From Hysterangium stoloniferum (taxonomy: Eukaryota; Basidiomycota; Agaricomycetes; Hysterangiales; Hysterangiaceae): a DNA stretch of 64,000 nucleotides. The notes under the pieces were generated by a model. That model searched no databases, was not told the DNA's origin, and saw only the letters and a list, made by a program, of their open reading frames with translations. The stretch's first letter is position 1; the number at the start of each line of letters is the position of its first letter. The stretch is from the NCBI GenBank assembly GCA_015178975.1, contig WHVD01000035.1, forward strand, positions 124,001-188,000, given 5' to 3'. A program made the translations under genes and the position numbers. Positions 32,230-44,289 of this stretch are shown piece after piece.

Positions 32230-33330
32230 CCAAAATTGCCATACTCACAAAAATATTGAAGGTCAAAGAACTTCAGCAAAAATGACAAAGGATGGAGGAG
32301 TTGAAGTGGCAACAAGAGGAGGAGGAGAGAGTTGATGCGGGAATTGAAGGAGGTGGAAGAGGCAGAAGAATGTGAGTTGGAGTGGGTGAAGTGGAAAAAG
32401 ATGTGGAGGAAAAAAGGAAGGCATGGTTGCAGAAAGTGATGGAGGATTGGAAGTTGAGGGAAAAAGTGGAGAAAAAACAGCAGGATGCCGAGGCGGCAGA
32501 AAAACGAGTGAGGGAGGTAAGGGAGGGGAAGGTAAGTGAAATGACAATGTTCCATGTAATAATGGTAGATAACAGCAGAAAGCTGTTGAGGTGGATGAGG
32601 AGGGAGAGGCTGGGCCTTCAAGTCCAAAAGAAGTGATTCTGTAAAAGTTCAGGACATGACTAATTTCAAAAACAGAAACAAAAGATCAAAGCTCTGGAAT
32701 GAATGGAAACCACCCACAATAATCTGTGTTATTGGTGCTTGATTTGGAACTTGACTTGTTGGAAGCAGAAGGTAAATTGGGGCAGAACTTGCTACCCTTG
32801 CACAGTACTCAAACTTCCATGCACTCTTGCTGTGAAGAGGGCTCTGAAAGATGAGAAGGCTCAGAAAATCAATGACATGGAAAACTCGGGAAAGGCCAAG
32901 ACTGTGGAGGCTGAGGTGCTGAATACAGATAGTTCTAGCATCAGACTTCTCAAAGACACCATGGATGCATTGGTGTTTATCGGGGCGGAACTGATGAAGA
33001 TGTGGGATGCTCTGGAGTGCCATAATGAGATCCAGAAAAAAGGTTTCTGGGTTGTTGACCAGGAATTTCTGGAGGCAGAATAAATTCCTGGAGAAGGTAA
33101 TGGTCAGCATTGGCATTATTGTGGTTTCCAAAAGGTTTGCCAATAAGGCAAGGGATGAGCTGAATGATCTGTTGGCAGATGTTGTCAAGAAAAGATGGGT
33201 GTTGGGAGAAAAGTCAGAAAGTGAAGATGGGGAGGTGCAGGAAATGGTGGAGAGTGCAGAGCTTGTGGATGATATGGGAGTTGAAGTGGAAAAAGGGTTT
33301 GGAGTGCCAGAAACATTATGTTGATTGATC
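32230..33330 (+). pseudogene. Antisense ORF: coiled coil plus Zn2Cys6-like cluster
   Basis: Opposite in strand to the pol beside it. The first part (32260-32640) encodes long charged helices (KELQQK, MEELKWQQEEEE, ELKEVEEAEECELEW in neighbouring frames). The second (32703-33083) has cysteines spaced CX2CX6CX10CX2CX6C (CYWC...C then CYPC...C), the spacing of a fungal binuclear zinc cluster. A third (33007-33324) is an acidic helix-rich tail (ARDELNDLLADVVKKR, EDGEVQEMVESAELVDDMG). The parts are in different frames with stops, so this copy is broken. A related 3' end is present at 61990-62204. The function is unknown; a DNA- or RNA-binding accessory protein is an inference. Confidence 0.55.
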
Positions 33331-33534
33331 CTAACTTGCAATATATTTTTTTTTATATCTTGAACTTGAAATTGTGAAAGAGTGTCAGATTGGAAGTGTT
33401 TGAAAACAGACACAGAAGAAAAACGGAGGGAATCAGAGTAACAATAAAGGTCCAGGTTTTCTTGGATAAGCTGTGTGGAAGTCAGTAACAATTTCCATAG
33501 TGTGACCAAGTTTGGTGGCCAATATCCATGAAGA

Positions 33535-35500
33535 TTATTTGTCAGTACCTTCGTAGCCTGCCCATTTGACTAAATAAAGCAATTTACAAGTACCTCGGTG
33601 ATTGTTGATTTTAGAGTCCAAAATATCGGAATCTTCAAATTCAGGTTCTCTGTCCATGATGACCAGAGGAGGTGGAGGTTGAATATGTTCCAGGATGTTG
33701 CTAGGAACACAAGGCTCTAACATGGAAACATGGAAAATGGGATGAACTGCTCACATACTACCGGGAAGTTGGAGTGTCTAGGAAAGTGAGCCGGCTTGTG
33801 CTATAATTTCAAAAGGGCCTAAGAATTTCTCAGCAAGTTTTTTAGAAGGTCAGGTAGTTTGGAAGAATTGAGCTTTTACAAAAACCTGATCACCAATTTT
33901 AAAGTTAGGAGGTGGGATCCTGTTTTTATCCATGGAATGTTGATAGTGTTCCTGAGTGGAAGAAATAGCTTTCTGAAGTTCTTGATGTAACTTGATGAGA
34001 TCAGTAATGAATTCTTGAGTGTGGGCAGATGCCAAATCTCATTTGGAATGTACTGTGAGATTCGGATTATAGCATTTATTGGTGAAAAAGGGAGAGATGC
34101 TGGTAGTTGCATTTGGAGAGTTATTGTAGGTGAATTCCATGAGCAGAAGAAGGGATTTCCAGTTGTCCTGTTGGTAGTTACAATAAATGTGGAGATATTG
34201 TTCCAGGGTTTGGTTAACACGTTCCATTTGTTCATCACCTTCCAGATGATATGTATCCTGAGGTGAAGTGTAATTTCATGTTGAGGACTTTTCTGAGGGC
34301 CTGGAAGAAATGGGAAACAAACTTGGAGCCTCGATTGGAAGTTACATGAGACAGAACACTATGTTTGGAAAATATGTGAATAATGAAAAGTTCTGCTAAT
34401 TGTATGGATGTAATTGTATCATGAGTGGGTATGAAAATTCCTTGTTTCGAGAATCGATCTATAACAACTAGGATGGATGTAAAACCTTTGGAAGTCAGGA
34501 GTTGTTTGATAAAATCCATGGAAATTGAGATCCAGGGTTTTTCCAGTATTAGAAGTTGCTTGAGAAGGCCATACAGCTTATGTCTCTGGGATTTAGAGCA
34601 TAAGTAGGTGGTACATGACTTACAGAACTGGGTTACGAAATCTCAGAGGTTGGGCCAAGTATATTCTCTTCAGATTAAACCAGGAGTATTGTTAATGCCG
34701 TAGTGTCTGGAGATTGGATGATCATGTTTGTACTGAAGTACACAGAGTCGGAGATTATTGGAATCTGGAATGTAGATACATCCATTGAGGCAGATGAAAC
34801 CTTGAGAGTCTTGTGACCATTGGGGTTGATCAGGATTGTCAGGGACTTCTAGGTGTGGCTTGAGGGCCACATTGGAAGTGAGTGTGGAAAGAATATCTTG
34901 ATGATGCTATGCATAATTGGATAGTAGAGGGAAGTCACTCGGATAGATGTGGAAAGCTGCTGTGTTGTAAAAACTGGTTTCAAGTTATATGGATTAACAA
35001 TGGCATAGTTACTTTCCCCCTCTTTAGGATAGATGTCCCATCGTCAGGTCATGGCATCTGGTTTTCCACCAAGACATCCAGGTCAGAAACAGATAATCAT
35101 GTCAAAAGTGGAAAGAAATTTGGACCAGTGGGCTTGCCAGTGGGTCAAACGTTTAGTAGTGGAAAAATATTCAAGATTTTTGTGATTGGTAATGATGTCA
35201 ATGGGAGTTGTGGAACCTTCAAGGTAGTGCTGCCAATGTTTGAAGGCTTCAAAGATTGCCAAAATTTCCTTATCATGAACATCGTAGTTGAGTTCGGAAA
35301 CTGAGAGTGTCCGAGAAAGAAATGTGACCAGATGAATTTCACTGTCGGAATCTTGAATGGAAAGAATCATGGCAATTGCATAGTCGGAAGCATTGGTTTC
35401 CACAATAATTGGAACATCAGGTTTCCAATGAGAAAGAATCAGAGTGGAAGTGAAAGCATCTTTTAAAGTCTGGAAAGCAGAATGGCATTTGTTGTCAAAA
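33535..35500 (-). pseudogene. Gypsy pol: RNase H, integrase and chromodomain, decayed
   Basis: Minus-strand order: RNase H (35083-35403: TNASDYAIAMILS, NYDVHDKEILAIFEAF, ITNHKNLEYF), a tether, the H2C2 region (34670-34870: CIYIPDSNNLRLCVLQ, HDHPISRHYG), integrase core (34235-34519: DFIKQLLTSKGFTSILVVID, SNRGSKFVSHFFQAL), late core (34039-34227: MERVNQTLEQYLHIYCNYQQ), the linker (33850-34035) and a chromodomain (33535-33723: SKINNHRGTCKLLYLVKWAG). Each block is in a different frame or ends in a stop. It is related to 915-2110 and 61120-61960. Confidence 0.85.
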
Positions 35501-36480
35501 ATCCATGTTTGAGATTTATGGGTAAGGTGAGTGAGCGGTATTGTAGTATATGCAATTTGAAGCCAGGCTACACTATGGTTATAGAGTTGGACTTCCTGAC
35601 TAGTACAATCTCTATTGTTGCCCCTCTGATTAACTTATTTCCCATCATCAGCCCTTCAACTAGAGCATTCCCCCCTCTTCCCAGCTTAGGTCTTAACATT
35701 GAGTGTCACATTCTTCATTTTGGCAATGCTTTCAAGCTTCTTCCTCAGGTGAGGGAGCTGGGAAGACTTGATCAAGAGGGCCTTTCCAGGTGATTTACAC
35801 CAAACTCCAGGGCCTTGAGGAAGAATGCCAAGAGTCTGAAGGGGAAATTTAATGATGGGGGGCAGTGGACTCAACTCTTTTGGTGTGAGGTGACCTTCAA
35901 GAACTATAAGCAGCTCTCAAGGTGGCATTCACCAACCCCCAAGATCTTGAAGAAGAAGGCTGAGGGTTAGAAAGGGAGATCTCATGGTACACTTGACTTT
36001 TTCAGTGTGAGATGGCCCTTGAAAGTGGAGGCAGTATCTACTGGAGGTTCAGTGGTGGGCACTCATGGGATTCTCTTGAAGTTGGGGAATTTAGGTTTTG
36101 TGACTGGTGGTTGTGACATGCTGCAACTGTCTACCATACAGGTGATATGTAGGGGTGGTAGTTGAGGGGCAAGAAGAGGTTAGGAAAATTTTAAGTGATT
36201 TTACATTTTTTGGATCCTTAGGGATTGAACCCTGCTCAGTTACCAGCATGAAGTGGTGAGGTAATGGATTAAGGGTTGGTGACCATGAGGTAAAAGTAGA
36301 TTCAGATCCCAAGGGAAAAGAAAAAGGAAAAATTAAAAATAATAAAATATAAAATTAAGTAAACTGTGGCCTAGGGTTCTTGGGAAAGAAGGAATTCCCA
36401 GTTGTTGGCACAACTGCATACATCCACCATTAAATCTGGTACAACACTTTGTATGCTCTGAGTAGAGCTGGGGCATTTTG
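35501..36480. other. no gene seen
   Basis: 35735-35890 and 35890-36040 look like a diverged tandem duplication (AAGAATGCCAAGAGTCTGAAGG versus AAGAAGGCTGAGGGTTAGAAAG). No supported coding region; RT upstream of the RNase H was not found. Confidence 0.4.
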
Positions 36481-38604
36481 GAGGTCAGCATCATTCAGCC
36501 AAGAGTCCTCTTATGGCCTGTAACCCTTCCACCTGATTCAGAACAGCAGACAATTTCAAAGTTTCATTTGGCTGGTGATGGCTTCAACTTTGTATTCCTC
36601 CTCATTCAAACTCAGTTCTCTGGAGTTCTTAAGCAATTCTCTTTGGCTGAACTCTTCAGGGGAAGAGTGGTACTTCTTAAGATGGCTCCAATTAATAACT
36701 GGGTGATGATGCATTCTACTGTAATACATCCTTATTATATTTACTGCACCCTAGCTTACCAAAGGTAGCTTATGTAATGCTGCTGGACATTACTGCCATG
36801 CGGTGGGCACAGCCATTGTCCTGGGGTGATGCCAGGATTTATGCAGTTTATGGGATTTACCCTGCCAGGGATAAAGCTTGCCAGGTACAGTGACTTAGTT
36901 CACCAAATTTAAGGCATTTCACTTCCATCCACCTTGTGGGATACTTTAGACAATCAATCACACTACTATCCTGCACAGGCAGCTCTTTGTATTATGTAAT
37001 GAGATGGCTTTTCCCATGCTGTTTGGTTCCTGTCGTTAATCGGAAAAAAAAAAAAGTAATATAATATAGCAAAGACAAAGGATTGTCAGCACTCAATGAA
37101 GACAATGACCAATGCTGACACTGATGTTCAATAAATACCAACCAGGCATCTTCCAAGGCAAAAGTTTTTGGTGGCAGTGGTGATGGTGACACCTTTTTAT
37201 TGTTCATCTACTTGAGTATACCTGAAACTGCACTTCACTGTTAATTCAGTGATGCTATTTGAAATGAAATCGAGATTGATATATTTTTAAAAAAGGAAAG
37301 AAAAAGATATGTGATTAATAACTTCTTAATGCATGAGATGGAACTCTGACCATGATTATCTATATACTGTCTCCCAAAATGGATATGAGGAGAGACTACA
37401 CTTACAGCCTGAGGCACATATATGGTATTAAATGTGAGCATCTACATACCTGGTTAAATTTTGGAAAAAGATGAACATATCACTGATATAATAGATGCTT
37501 TTAGGCTGTGAAGGCATTGAGTGGGATACTGCACAATGGGTGGTAAGTGAAGTATACAATTTATGTTGACAATTGGAGTCACCAAGAGGCCAGTCTTGCT
37601 TGGGCTCCTAACGACACCTTCAGTTGGCAGTGTTGGATCAGTGGTATGTTTTTTTTTCGTATATACAGTCTTGACATTTACTGGGATTAGGTGGAGCTAA
37701 GATAATTGGAAATACTGCTCAAATGATGGGACCATTGGTTGCAAAGGTTCTATATATTTGTGAGACCACATGTTTGATTCCAATTAGCCAATTTTACAGG
37801 AAATATCAATTTTGGTAAAGATCATTTTGCTGCACAAAAATCTGGTGAACCTGACCCCAATGTTGGATGAGGAATCAGTTTGGCTATTGGATTATTTTTT
37901 TATATACTTCTGTTGTGATGCAACAGCAGGTGAGTCGGGCATATGTCAGCCTACAGGTTTTGAAATATTGATGACTATGTGTTATGGTTTTTCTGGTGCT
38001 CTATGAGCACTGGTGTATTAGCTCACTCAGCTCTTATTGCTTCCATTTATGAGAGACATGTTTTCATTGCTCCTGCTGCCCATCCTGCACACTTATAATT
38101 TCAAATAACATCAAAAATCATGAATACCATATACTGATCCACCCAAGCACAAGTCTCTGGTGGACAGGATGCAATGTCACTGACCAAGTATGTAATCACA
38201 CCATTCAAATATTATTACATATAAGTTGGGTCAAAATGGTGGGGAAAAAAACATGGTGGGTACTCACCAGCTGCTAATGTACCTGCAAATCCCATAAATT
38301 GTAGTTGTACAGGGGCAGGACAAGTGGTGAAAATGACATTGTGTGTGCCCTTGGTGTGGCCTCCAAAATTGACAACTGCCACCACATACATTCAATGGTA
38401 ATGTTGTGTGTGCACCCTGTCAACTTTTCTGAGGATGCCTTACTGTGACTTTGAGTGTTGTTTAACATTTGTACAGCAAGTCATTCTGCACATTACTTAC
38501 ACTGTGATAAGAATGCACTGCTGATGCCATTCAAGGGATAATCATTTGCACTCTGTCACATGTGTCAATACAGGTGATATCATCCAATGAAGATTCCAAC
38601 TAAC
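36481..38604. other. no gene recognised
   Basis: CpG-poor, with scattered short frames such as 36478-36768 (SKFHLAGDGFNFVFLLIQ) and 37812-38006. They have no motif I can name. Probably decayed transposon sequence. Confidence 0.4.
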
Positions 38605-39015
38605 TGTAAGGGCAACCTCTCCTACCTAATATTCACACTAGGCTAGCAGGAGGGAATCCAAAGATATATTAGAACTATATATATACAAACAACTACCTAA
38701 CTCACCTAGCAGGAGGGAATCTGAAGAGAAACAGTCTAAGGAATTCCTCCTGCAAGGTGTGACCCATAGGCACCCAGTAGTCTAAAAAATAACTCTACCT
38801 AATACAGAACAGGGGCCATTCCCACAATGGAACACTAATGCTGTGAGCTTCTAAGTTAATCACCTACTCCTCAGAGGCATGTATTAGCCAGAGTAGTTGA
38901 TGTCCACAAGGAGAGGGAAAGTGATGAAAGGCATGGGGTTGGACTGTGGACTTGGGACTTCAATAAGATGAGAAAATGGTGCTCCCTAGGGTCTGTGACA
39001 GAGAGTCCCCTGACA
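38605..39015 (-). repeat. Solo LTR related to the chromovirus LTR
   Basis: 411 bp starting TGTAAGGGCAACCTCTC and ending GAGTCCCCTGACA. It is related to the 301-bp LTRs at 4609 and 10683 (shared AGGAGGGAATCTGAAGAGAA and TGTGAC). It is flanked by a perfect 5-bp duplication CTAAC (38600-38604, 39016-39020). Orientation follows the full element. Confidence 0.85.
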
Positions 39016-40102
39016 CTAACATATACTCCATCCATTTACTGGCATGGCATGGTCAGTCTTTATTCCAGCTCCAGTATATTTCAACTGCCCACCTAACATG
39101 CACCTGCTATTTTCATCTTATGCTCAACTCCATTGAGTTCTGGTATAGTAGTGATACAGTACATTTATTGTCAATAAAATCGTTGCTCAAGTGGGTGAAG
39201 GAACATGATTAGCTTAAGAACACTTGTAAGATATTTAAATGGTATACTTCACAAATATATAAATTATCCAAACCCTATCATTTTGCTGCATTTTTTACTG
39301 TGGGCTTAGATATACCCATATTCTTGCTTCGACAGGACCTAGCTGTACTGTTCTTAATATTCATTTCATCTCATGGATGGCAACCATCAATCTGGTTGTT
39401 CCATCCATGACCATGGGCCATTTAGCAAGGAACTCAGACTCATTGCAATTACAGCTATCAACCATTTAGCATGAGTTTTAAAGAATTTGTTCAATTTAAA
39501 ATTACAGAAATACTCACTTGTTTATAAACTCCATAGCAATCACTTCTTGGGTATGAAAATTCATTGCAAATGCAATCCACCATGATGATGGCCAATCTCT
39601 TAGTGGGGGGATGCCATGTTTAGGGTCCCCATCCTCCCAGTCTCAGATGAAAGATGCCATCGTGTGTCTTTTGGTGCATTTGTATGGACTGGGACCTGAA
39701 TCCCAACAGGATGAGACAGCATTTTGGAATTTTCAGTTGTTGATGCCTGAGTTAAGGGAGTGTTAACTAAGGTTGTGGCCTGGACAGCTTGGTTATGGCC
39801 ACTATACTCAGCTGAATGATGCTGAGAATAGGATAGATTAGGTGTATATCCAGTTATGATATTAGTAATTGAGTTTGTTATATGTCACTCGAGGCCTCCT
39901 ATCAGTGCCTTTATCTCTCCAACAGTAGCATTCCACATATCAGTGTACTCTCCCATGAAAGATATATCTGCTTCACACTTGATAGGATGCAATGCATCAC
40001 CATGACCCTTTTCATAATAGTACAGTTCATCCAACAGGTATTGAATAAGTGTATCTCTCTAAAATATATGTCAATTGCATGGAACTTGCAGTGGCAGATG
40101 TA
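39016..40102. other. no gene recognised
   Basis: CpG-poor sequence with no supported coding region. 39530-39690 on the minus strand looks weakly protein-like but is broken. Confidence 0.4.
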
Positions 40103-40449
40103 CAGTGGCTTCCAAAACTGTCCCAATGTTTTGGTAATGCTCAATAAATGCTTTATAACCTACCAAATAAATTTTCTAAAATAGTGAAATTATTCTCACA
40201 TATACCATAGCATGATAGCTTTGATATACCCAAATATTACATAATATAGATGGATATTGGTGTCACAGTGAATATTTAAAAATGACCAATCATTGGGACA
40301 GTTTTGCAACCCTCTCTTTTCACACATTTCATTATATCATATTATATTCTAGAGGGCTAGGAAAATTACAGGAAAGATCATGTGACATCTACTTGATGTT
40401 CAAATTAATATGTGACATGAAATGTCACATTTTAACTATCATTCTTATC

Positions 40450-41418
40450 ATGAAAGCTATTTCCCCTCTCAAAAGAGAACAAGCCATCTCCCTCCTACAA
40501 AATGGACCCTCCAATAGAAATGTAGCCTCTACAACAGGTGTTAACAAGTCTACTATCAGTACAATTGCTCAGGAGATGGACATAGACAAAGAAAACCTGA
40601 AAGGAGGATGTCCTTCCAAGCTTTCTCCTACTGACCAGAGGAGGATCATACATACATCAAATCACCTCTGGCAAGCTAGATAATGCTGTCCACCCCACAC
40701 ACTTCATCAATTCCATCAATGAATCCCATTTCTCATCCAAAACAGTTAGGAGGATCTTGAAACAGCATGGTTTAAAAGCTGTAGTCAAAGCAAAAAGGCC
40801 CTTGCTCAAGGCTCAACATAGAAAGCCAGGTTAAGCTTTGCCCTCAAGTATGTACCAAAACTGGACTGTGGATGATTGGAAAAGGGTCTTGTGGTCTTAT
40901 GAGATCAAGATCAATAAGATTAAGTCAGTTGGACATCAATATGTGTGGAAGAAAGCTGGAGAACCACTTTCTGATAGGACAACCCAACTTACATTCAAGT
41001 ATGGAGGTGGAAATATCATGATGTGGGGCTGTATGGGTTGGCATGGAGTGGGAATGCTTGCAGAGATTGAAGGAAGGATGGATTCTGTACAATATGTGTA
41101 GATCCTGGCTCAGCATTTGTCCCAGAGCATTGAAGATTTGAAGATTCCAGCAGGATAATCACCCTAAACACACATCCAAGATGGCACAAAAATGGTTTTC
41201 TGAAAATCATATTCAGGTGTTAGACTGGCCAGCACAGTCTCCTGACCTGAATCCCATAGAAAATCTTTGGTTTCATCTGAAGAAACAGCTCCACAAATAT
41301 CCTTCACCACCAAAGGGAGTTTGGGGGTTATGGGAGAGTGTGGAAGTGGAATGGCCAAAGATTGAGCCTCAGGAGCATCAGAAACTGATAGACAGTATGC
41401 CCAGAAGACTTGATTGTA
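40450..41418 (+). pseudogene. Tc1 transposase of family 2, broken and interrupted
   Basis: The N-terminal helix-turn-helix (40450-40680: SPLKREQAISLLQNGPSNRN, GVNKSTISTIAQ, GGCPSKLSPTDQRR) is followed by frames with the first catalytic region (40838-41101: RVLWSYEIKINKI, KYGGGNIMMWGCMGW). The third acidic block is at 41181-41418 (QVLDWPAQSPDLNPIENLWF). The second Asp region (QQDNHPKHTSK-like, near 41150) is disrupted by TAA codons. The end of the frame (DSMPRRLDC) is cut by the nested element. It cannot make active transposase. Confidence 0.88.
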
Positions 41419-41649
41419 CAGTGACTCAAAAAACCCTTTGCATGTTTCACCCTTCAGACTTATATCCCTGATAACTCAAAGAATAAAAATGCAAGAATAT
41501 CAAAAATATTTGTGAATATGCTCTATCATATCTAGAATATGGAAGTATGATGCCATTACATAAGCTCCAAATATGGAAATATTACAAATATTTATATACA
41601 AGAGACTCATGTGAAGGGTTTTTTTGCTGACCACTCTGACCCACAAAAC

Positions 41650-42665
41650 TACTTATATTTAGTACTTAGTATAGCCACCCTTTGCCTTCAACACAGCTAC
41701 AACCCTCCTAGGCATACTCTCAATCAAATTCTGACACACCTCTGCATCAATCTTGTTCCACTCCTCCTCCACCCTCTCTCACAACACCAGTATCCCTTAG
41801 CCTCCTCTTTTCATAGTCCCACAAGTGTTCAATGGGGTTGAGGTCTGGTGACTGTGCTGGCCATGGGAGAACATTGAAATCATTATCTTGAAACCAAGTC
41901 TGGGCCTTCTTGCAGGTATGTTCAAGGTCATGATCTTGCTGAAAGATGACATCACCCACATATTTTCTATAATAGCTGAAGCTGGCTTGAAGGTCCTTCT
42001 CTATAATCTTAAGATAAAGGTCCCCATCCATCCTCTCATCTATCTTGAAAGAATACCCAGGTCCTTCCCACAGCATGTAGCCCATAACATCACAAATCCT
42101 TCTCCAAACCCCACAAAAAATCCCTTCCAATAAGTCTCCTATATATAAATATTTGTAGTATTTCCATATTTGGAGCTTATGTAATGGCACTGTATTTCCA
42201 TAATATAGATATGATAGAGCATATTCACAAATATCTTTGATATTTTTGCATTTTTATTCTCTGAGTTATCAGGGATGTAAATCTGAAGTACCAAACATTA
42301 GAAGGGTTATTGAGGCATTCCCAACCATATTAAGACTATTGTACACGGTTTGGGTGCAGATGAACTGGTTGGTGACACTCCTAAGAGCTTTGGCCACATC
42401 AACAGCAGTGTCAGCCTTCCCAGAGCTGATGAGGTGCTGTGCATAATGAATGTTGGTAGGGGAAAGCTTTGAGGGATGACCACCAACGGACTTAGAGAGA
42501 TGAGAACAATGCTTAGAGTGAAGCTTAGAGACTGTGAAAATGCTATGACCAGTAAAAGCTGCAATGTGGCTAGCTGAATGGCTAACATCAAGCAATGAGA
42601 GGATATTATTCTGGCTGGCAAGAGACAAAGTGTGCATTTTGGGAATTGGAGCATTGCTGGTTGCT
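41650..42665 (-). pseudogene. Tc1 transposase of family 3, two pieces
   Basis: The C-terminal piece (41650-42115) keeps the MLWEGPGYSFKIDERMDGDL region, the second Asp in VIFQQDHDLEHTCKKA and the Glu in SPDLNPIEHLWDY. Here DHDLEH replaces the usual DNDPKH. The N-terminal piece (42289-42665) holds the helix-turn-helix (LASQNNILSLLDVSHSASHI, SVGGHPSKLSPTN). The section that should join them, including the first catalytic Asp area, is replaced by the internal repeat copy at 42125-42288. Confidence 0.85.
42125..42288. repeat. Internal third copy of the family 3 terminal repeat
   Basis: Nearly identical to the right terminal repeat at about 42825-42975 (shared TATTTCCATATTTGGAGCTT, ATGTAATGGCA, TTATCAGGGAT). 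It stops before the outermost ~40 bp (CTGAAG then TACCAAAC). It lies in the middle of the transposase. Confidence 0.8.
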
Positions 42666-43259
42666 AAAGACCATATATTTATACTCCAGTACAACATGGT
42701 CATGTGACATCACATGATTTTGTTAATATGACCCAATTGGAGGTAAACAATCAACAAGGTCACATGACTGTAAGCATTATAGTCATCAAAGTTGCCAGCA
42801 AAAAAACCCTTCGCATGAGTCTCTTGTATATAAATATTTGTAATATTTCCATATTTGGAGCTTATGTAATGGCATCATACCTCCATAATCTAGATATGAT
42901 AGTGCATATTCACAAATATTCTTGATATGTTTGCATTTTTATTCTTTGAGTTATCAGGGATATAAGTCTGAAGGGTGAAACATGCGAAGGGTTTTTTGAG
43001 TCACTGTAGTACTAGAATAACAAGATATCTGATTCAAAAAGAGTGGTTGCAAAACTGTCCCAATGATTGGTCATTTTTAAATATTCACTGTAACACCAAT
43101 ATCCATCTATATTATGTAATATTTGGGTATATCAAAGCTAGTATGCTAAGGTATATATGAGAATATCTTAACTATTTTAGAAAATTTATTTGGTAGGTTA
43201 TAAAGCATTTATTGAGCATTACCAAAACATTGGAACAGTTTTGGAAGCCACTGTACATA

Positions 43260-44230
43260 TCTTACATGTTCATCTTCTGCCCAACCACCCCACCATCAGA
43301 TTGTGGCCAATGTCCATCGTTTTCCAATAGGAGCAAACATAAACTGGTTTTGAGCTCCACCCCTCCTGAGACAGTGAGTTGTAAGCCTAGCCTTTGAATT
43401 ATCAATTCCCATGCTTGCTGTGAACTCATCAATCCATTTTTGAACAATGTCATGTGACATTGGTCTCTCAGGATGTGCCACACCATTTACATTGATGGAA
43501 GGAAAGAGATAGTTTTTATCTTGCAATGCTCTCCCATAGACATGAGTTTCTAGATAATTGATCCAGACCTTCAGGTATATTGTCCAATATCTGAACATAT
43601 GTACCTTGTCCATACTGTCCAACCAATTGAAGACAATGCCCACCAGCTAAGGTGGTTATGGACATTATAACACTCTGTAAGTAACATTGTTGTTGTTGCT
43701 GGTGGAAGTGATGTCAGCATGGAACACTGCTGCCTTGACCAGGCATATATGTGTTCCAAGTACTGCAGTGACATTGCTCTTGTGTGTCTGTATTCCATCC
43801 TCACCACCCTTCTTCCAAACAGCACTAATGGTCTCCTGGACATCATAGGTTGTTGAAGGATTTCCAAAGGCACAGTTTGCTTCCTCATCCCACCTCCAAG
43901 GACCTTGATAAAGGCCTTCCACATCTGAAGGAAGGTAAGTGTCAGTGCAAAGGCAGCAGGTTGCATTGAGAGACTTACACTCTGTCCCAGTATTTCTGAA
44001 ATCCAGCATGTATACCCTCTGCTGTTGATTGGCCACAACTATTTGTGAAGCATTTAAATGATATAAATGTTGCTAGAGCCCATGGTGAAGCCCAGTTTGG
44101 TGTTTCATCAAATGCATGAATTAAATCAAAACTGGTCCATTTTACATTGCCAAGTCCCTCTGGACAGCCCCTGGGATGCTCAAGCCCTTCATTACCTCTT
44201 AATTCCTCTGCTACCTCTGCCAACCACTCC
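43260..44230 (-). pseudogene. Crypton-type tyrosine recombinase, decayed
   Basis: The C-terminus is well kept: THCLRRGGAQNQFMFAP then IGKRWTLATI and WWGGWAE (43265-43390), which holds the H-X-X-R motif and the downstream WWGGW block of fungal Crypton/YR recombinases. Upstream blocks (43296-43640: AHPERPMSHDIVQKWIDEF; 43665-44036: WDEEANCAFGNPSTTYDVQE, VWKKGGEDGIQTHKS) fit the same family but are in shifted frames with stops. Such enzymes integrate elements by site-specific recombination through a tyrosine nucleophile. The tyrosine region lies past 43260 and is lost, because the family 2 Tc1 element begins there. Confidence 0.75.
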
Positions 44231-44289
44231 TTTCCTCATCATACATGACCATCATAGTCCCATGTAGTTTTTGCTGCCAAACCATGTTT

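Larger units (their letters stand above)
41419..43006 (-). mobile_element. Tc1/mariner element, family 3, nested in family 2
   Basis: 1588 bp; ends CAGTGACTCAAAAAACCC and its complement, flanked by TA on both sides (41417-41418, 43007-43008). It sits in the last codons of the family 2 transposase. It has long terminal repeats with inverted inner motif copies, and unusually a third terminal-repeat-like copy inside at about 42125-42288. Confidence 0.92.
40103..43253 (+). mobile_element. Tc1/mariner element, family 2, carrying a nested Tc1
   Basis: Ends CAGTGGCTTCCAAAACTG and its complement, flanked by TA (40101-40102, 43254-43255). Without the nested insert the element is about 1.56 kb. The terminal repeats are about 210 bp and have an inverted inner motif copy (CATTGGGACAGTTTTGCAACC at about 40291-40311 and its complement at about 43024-43044). 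Confidence 0.92.

Noticed and set aside
32649..33509. 286-codon frame on the minus strand
   Set aside because: Opposite to the coiled-coil/Zn2Cys6 ORF. The serine/leucine-rich translation is the mirror of a charged helix, and the cysteine pattern and second copy support the plus strand.
35013..35045. Pyrimidine tract resembling a polypurine tract (CTTTCCCCCTCTTTAGG)
   Set aside because: On the minus strand it is coding sequence (RWDIYPKEGE) between RNase H and integrase, so it is not a 3' LTR boundary.
34882..35304. 140-codon plus-strand frame
   Set aside because: It is antisense to readable RNase H and linker coding sequence of the gypsy element; no independent support.
36196..36295. tRNA-like sequence on the minus strand (GGGTTCAATCCC with upstream CACCACTTCATG)
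   Set aside because: Box B-like T arm is present, but no box A, acceptor pairing or consistent cloverleaf could be made.
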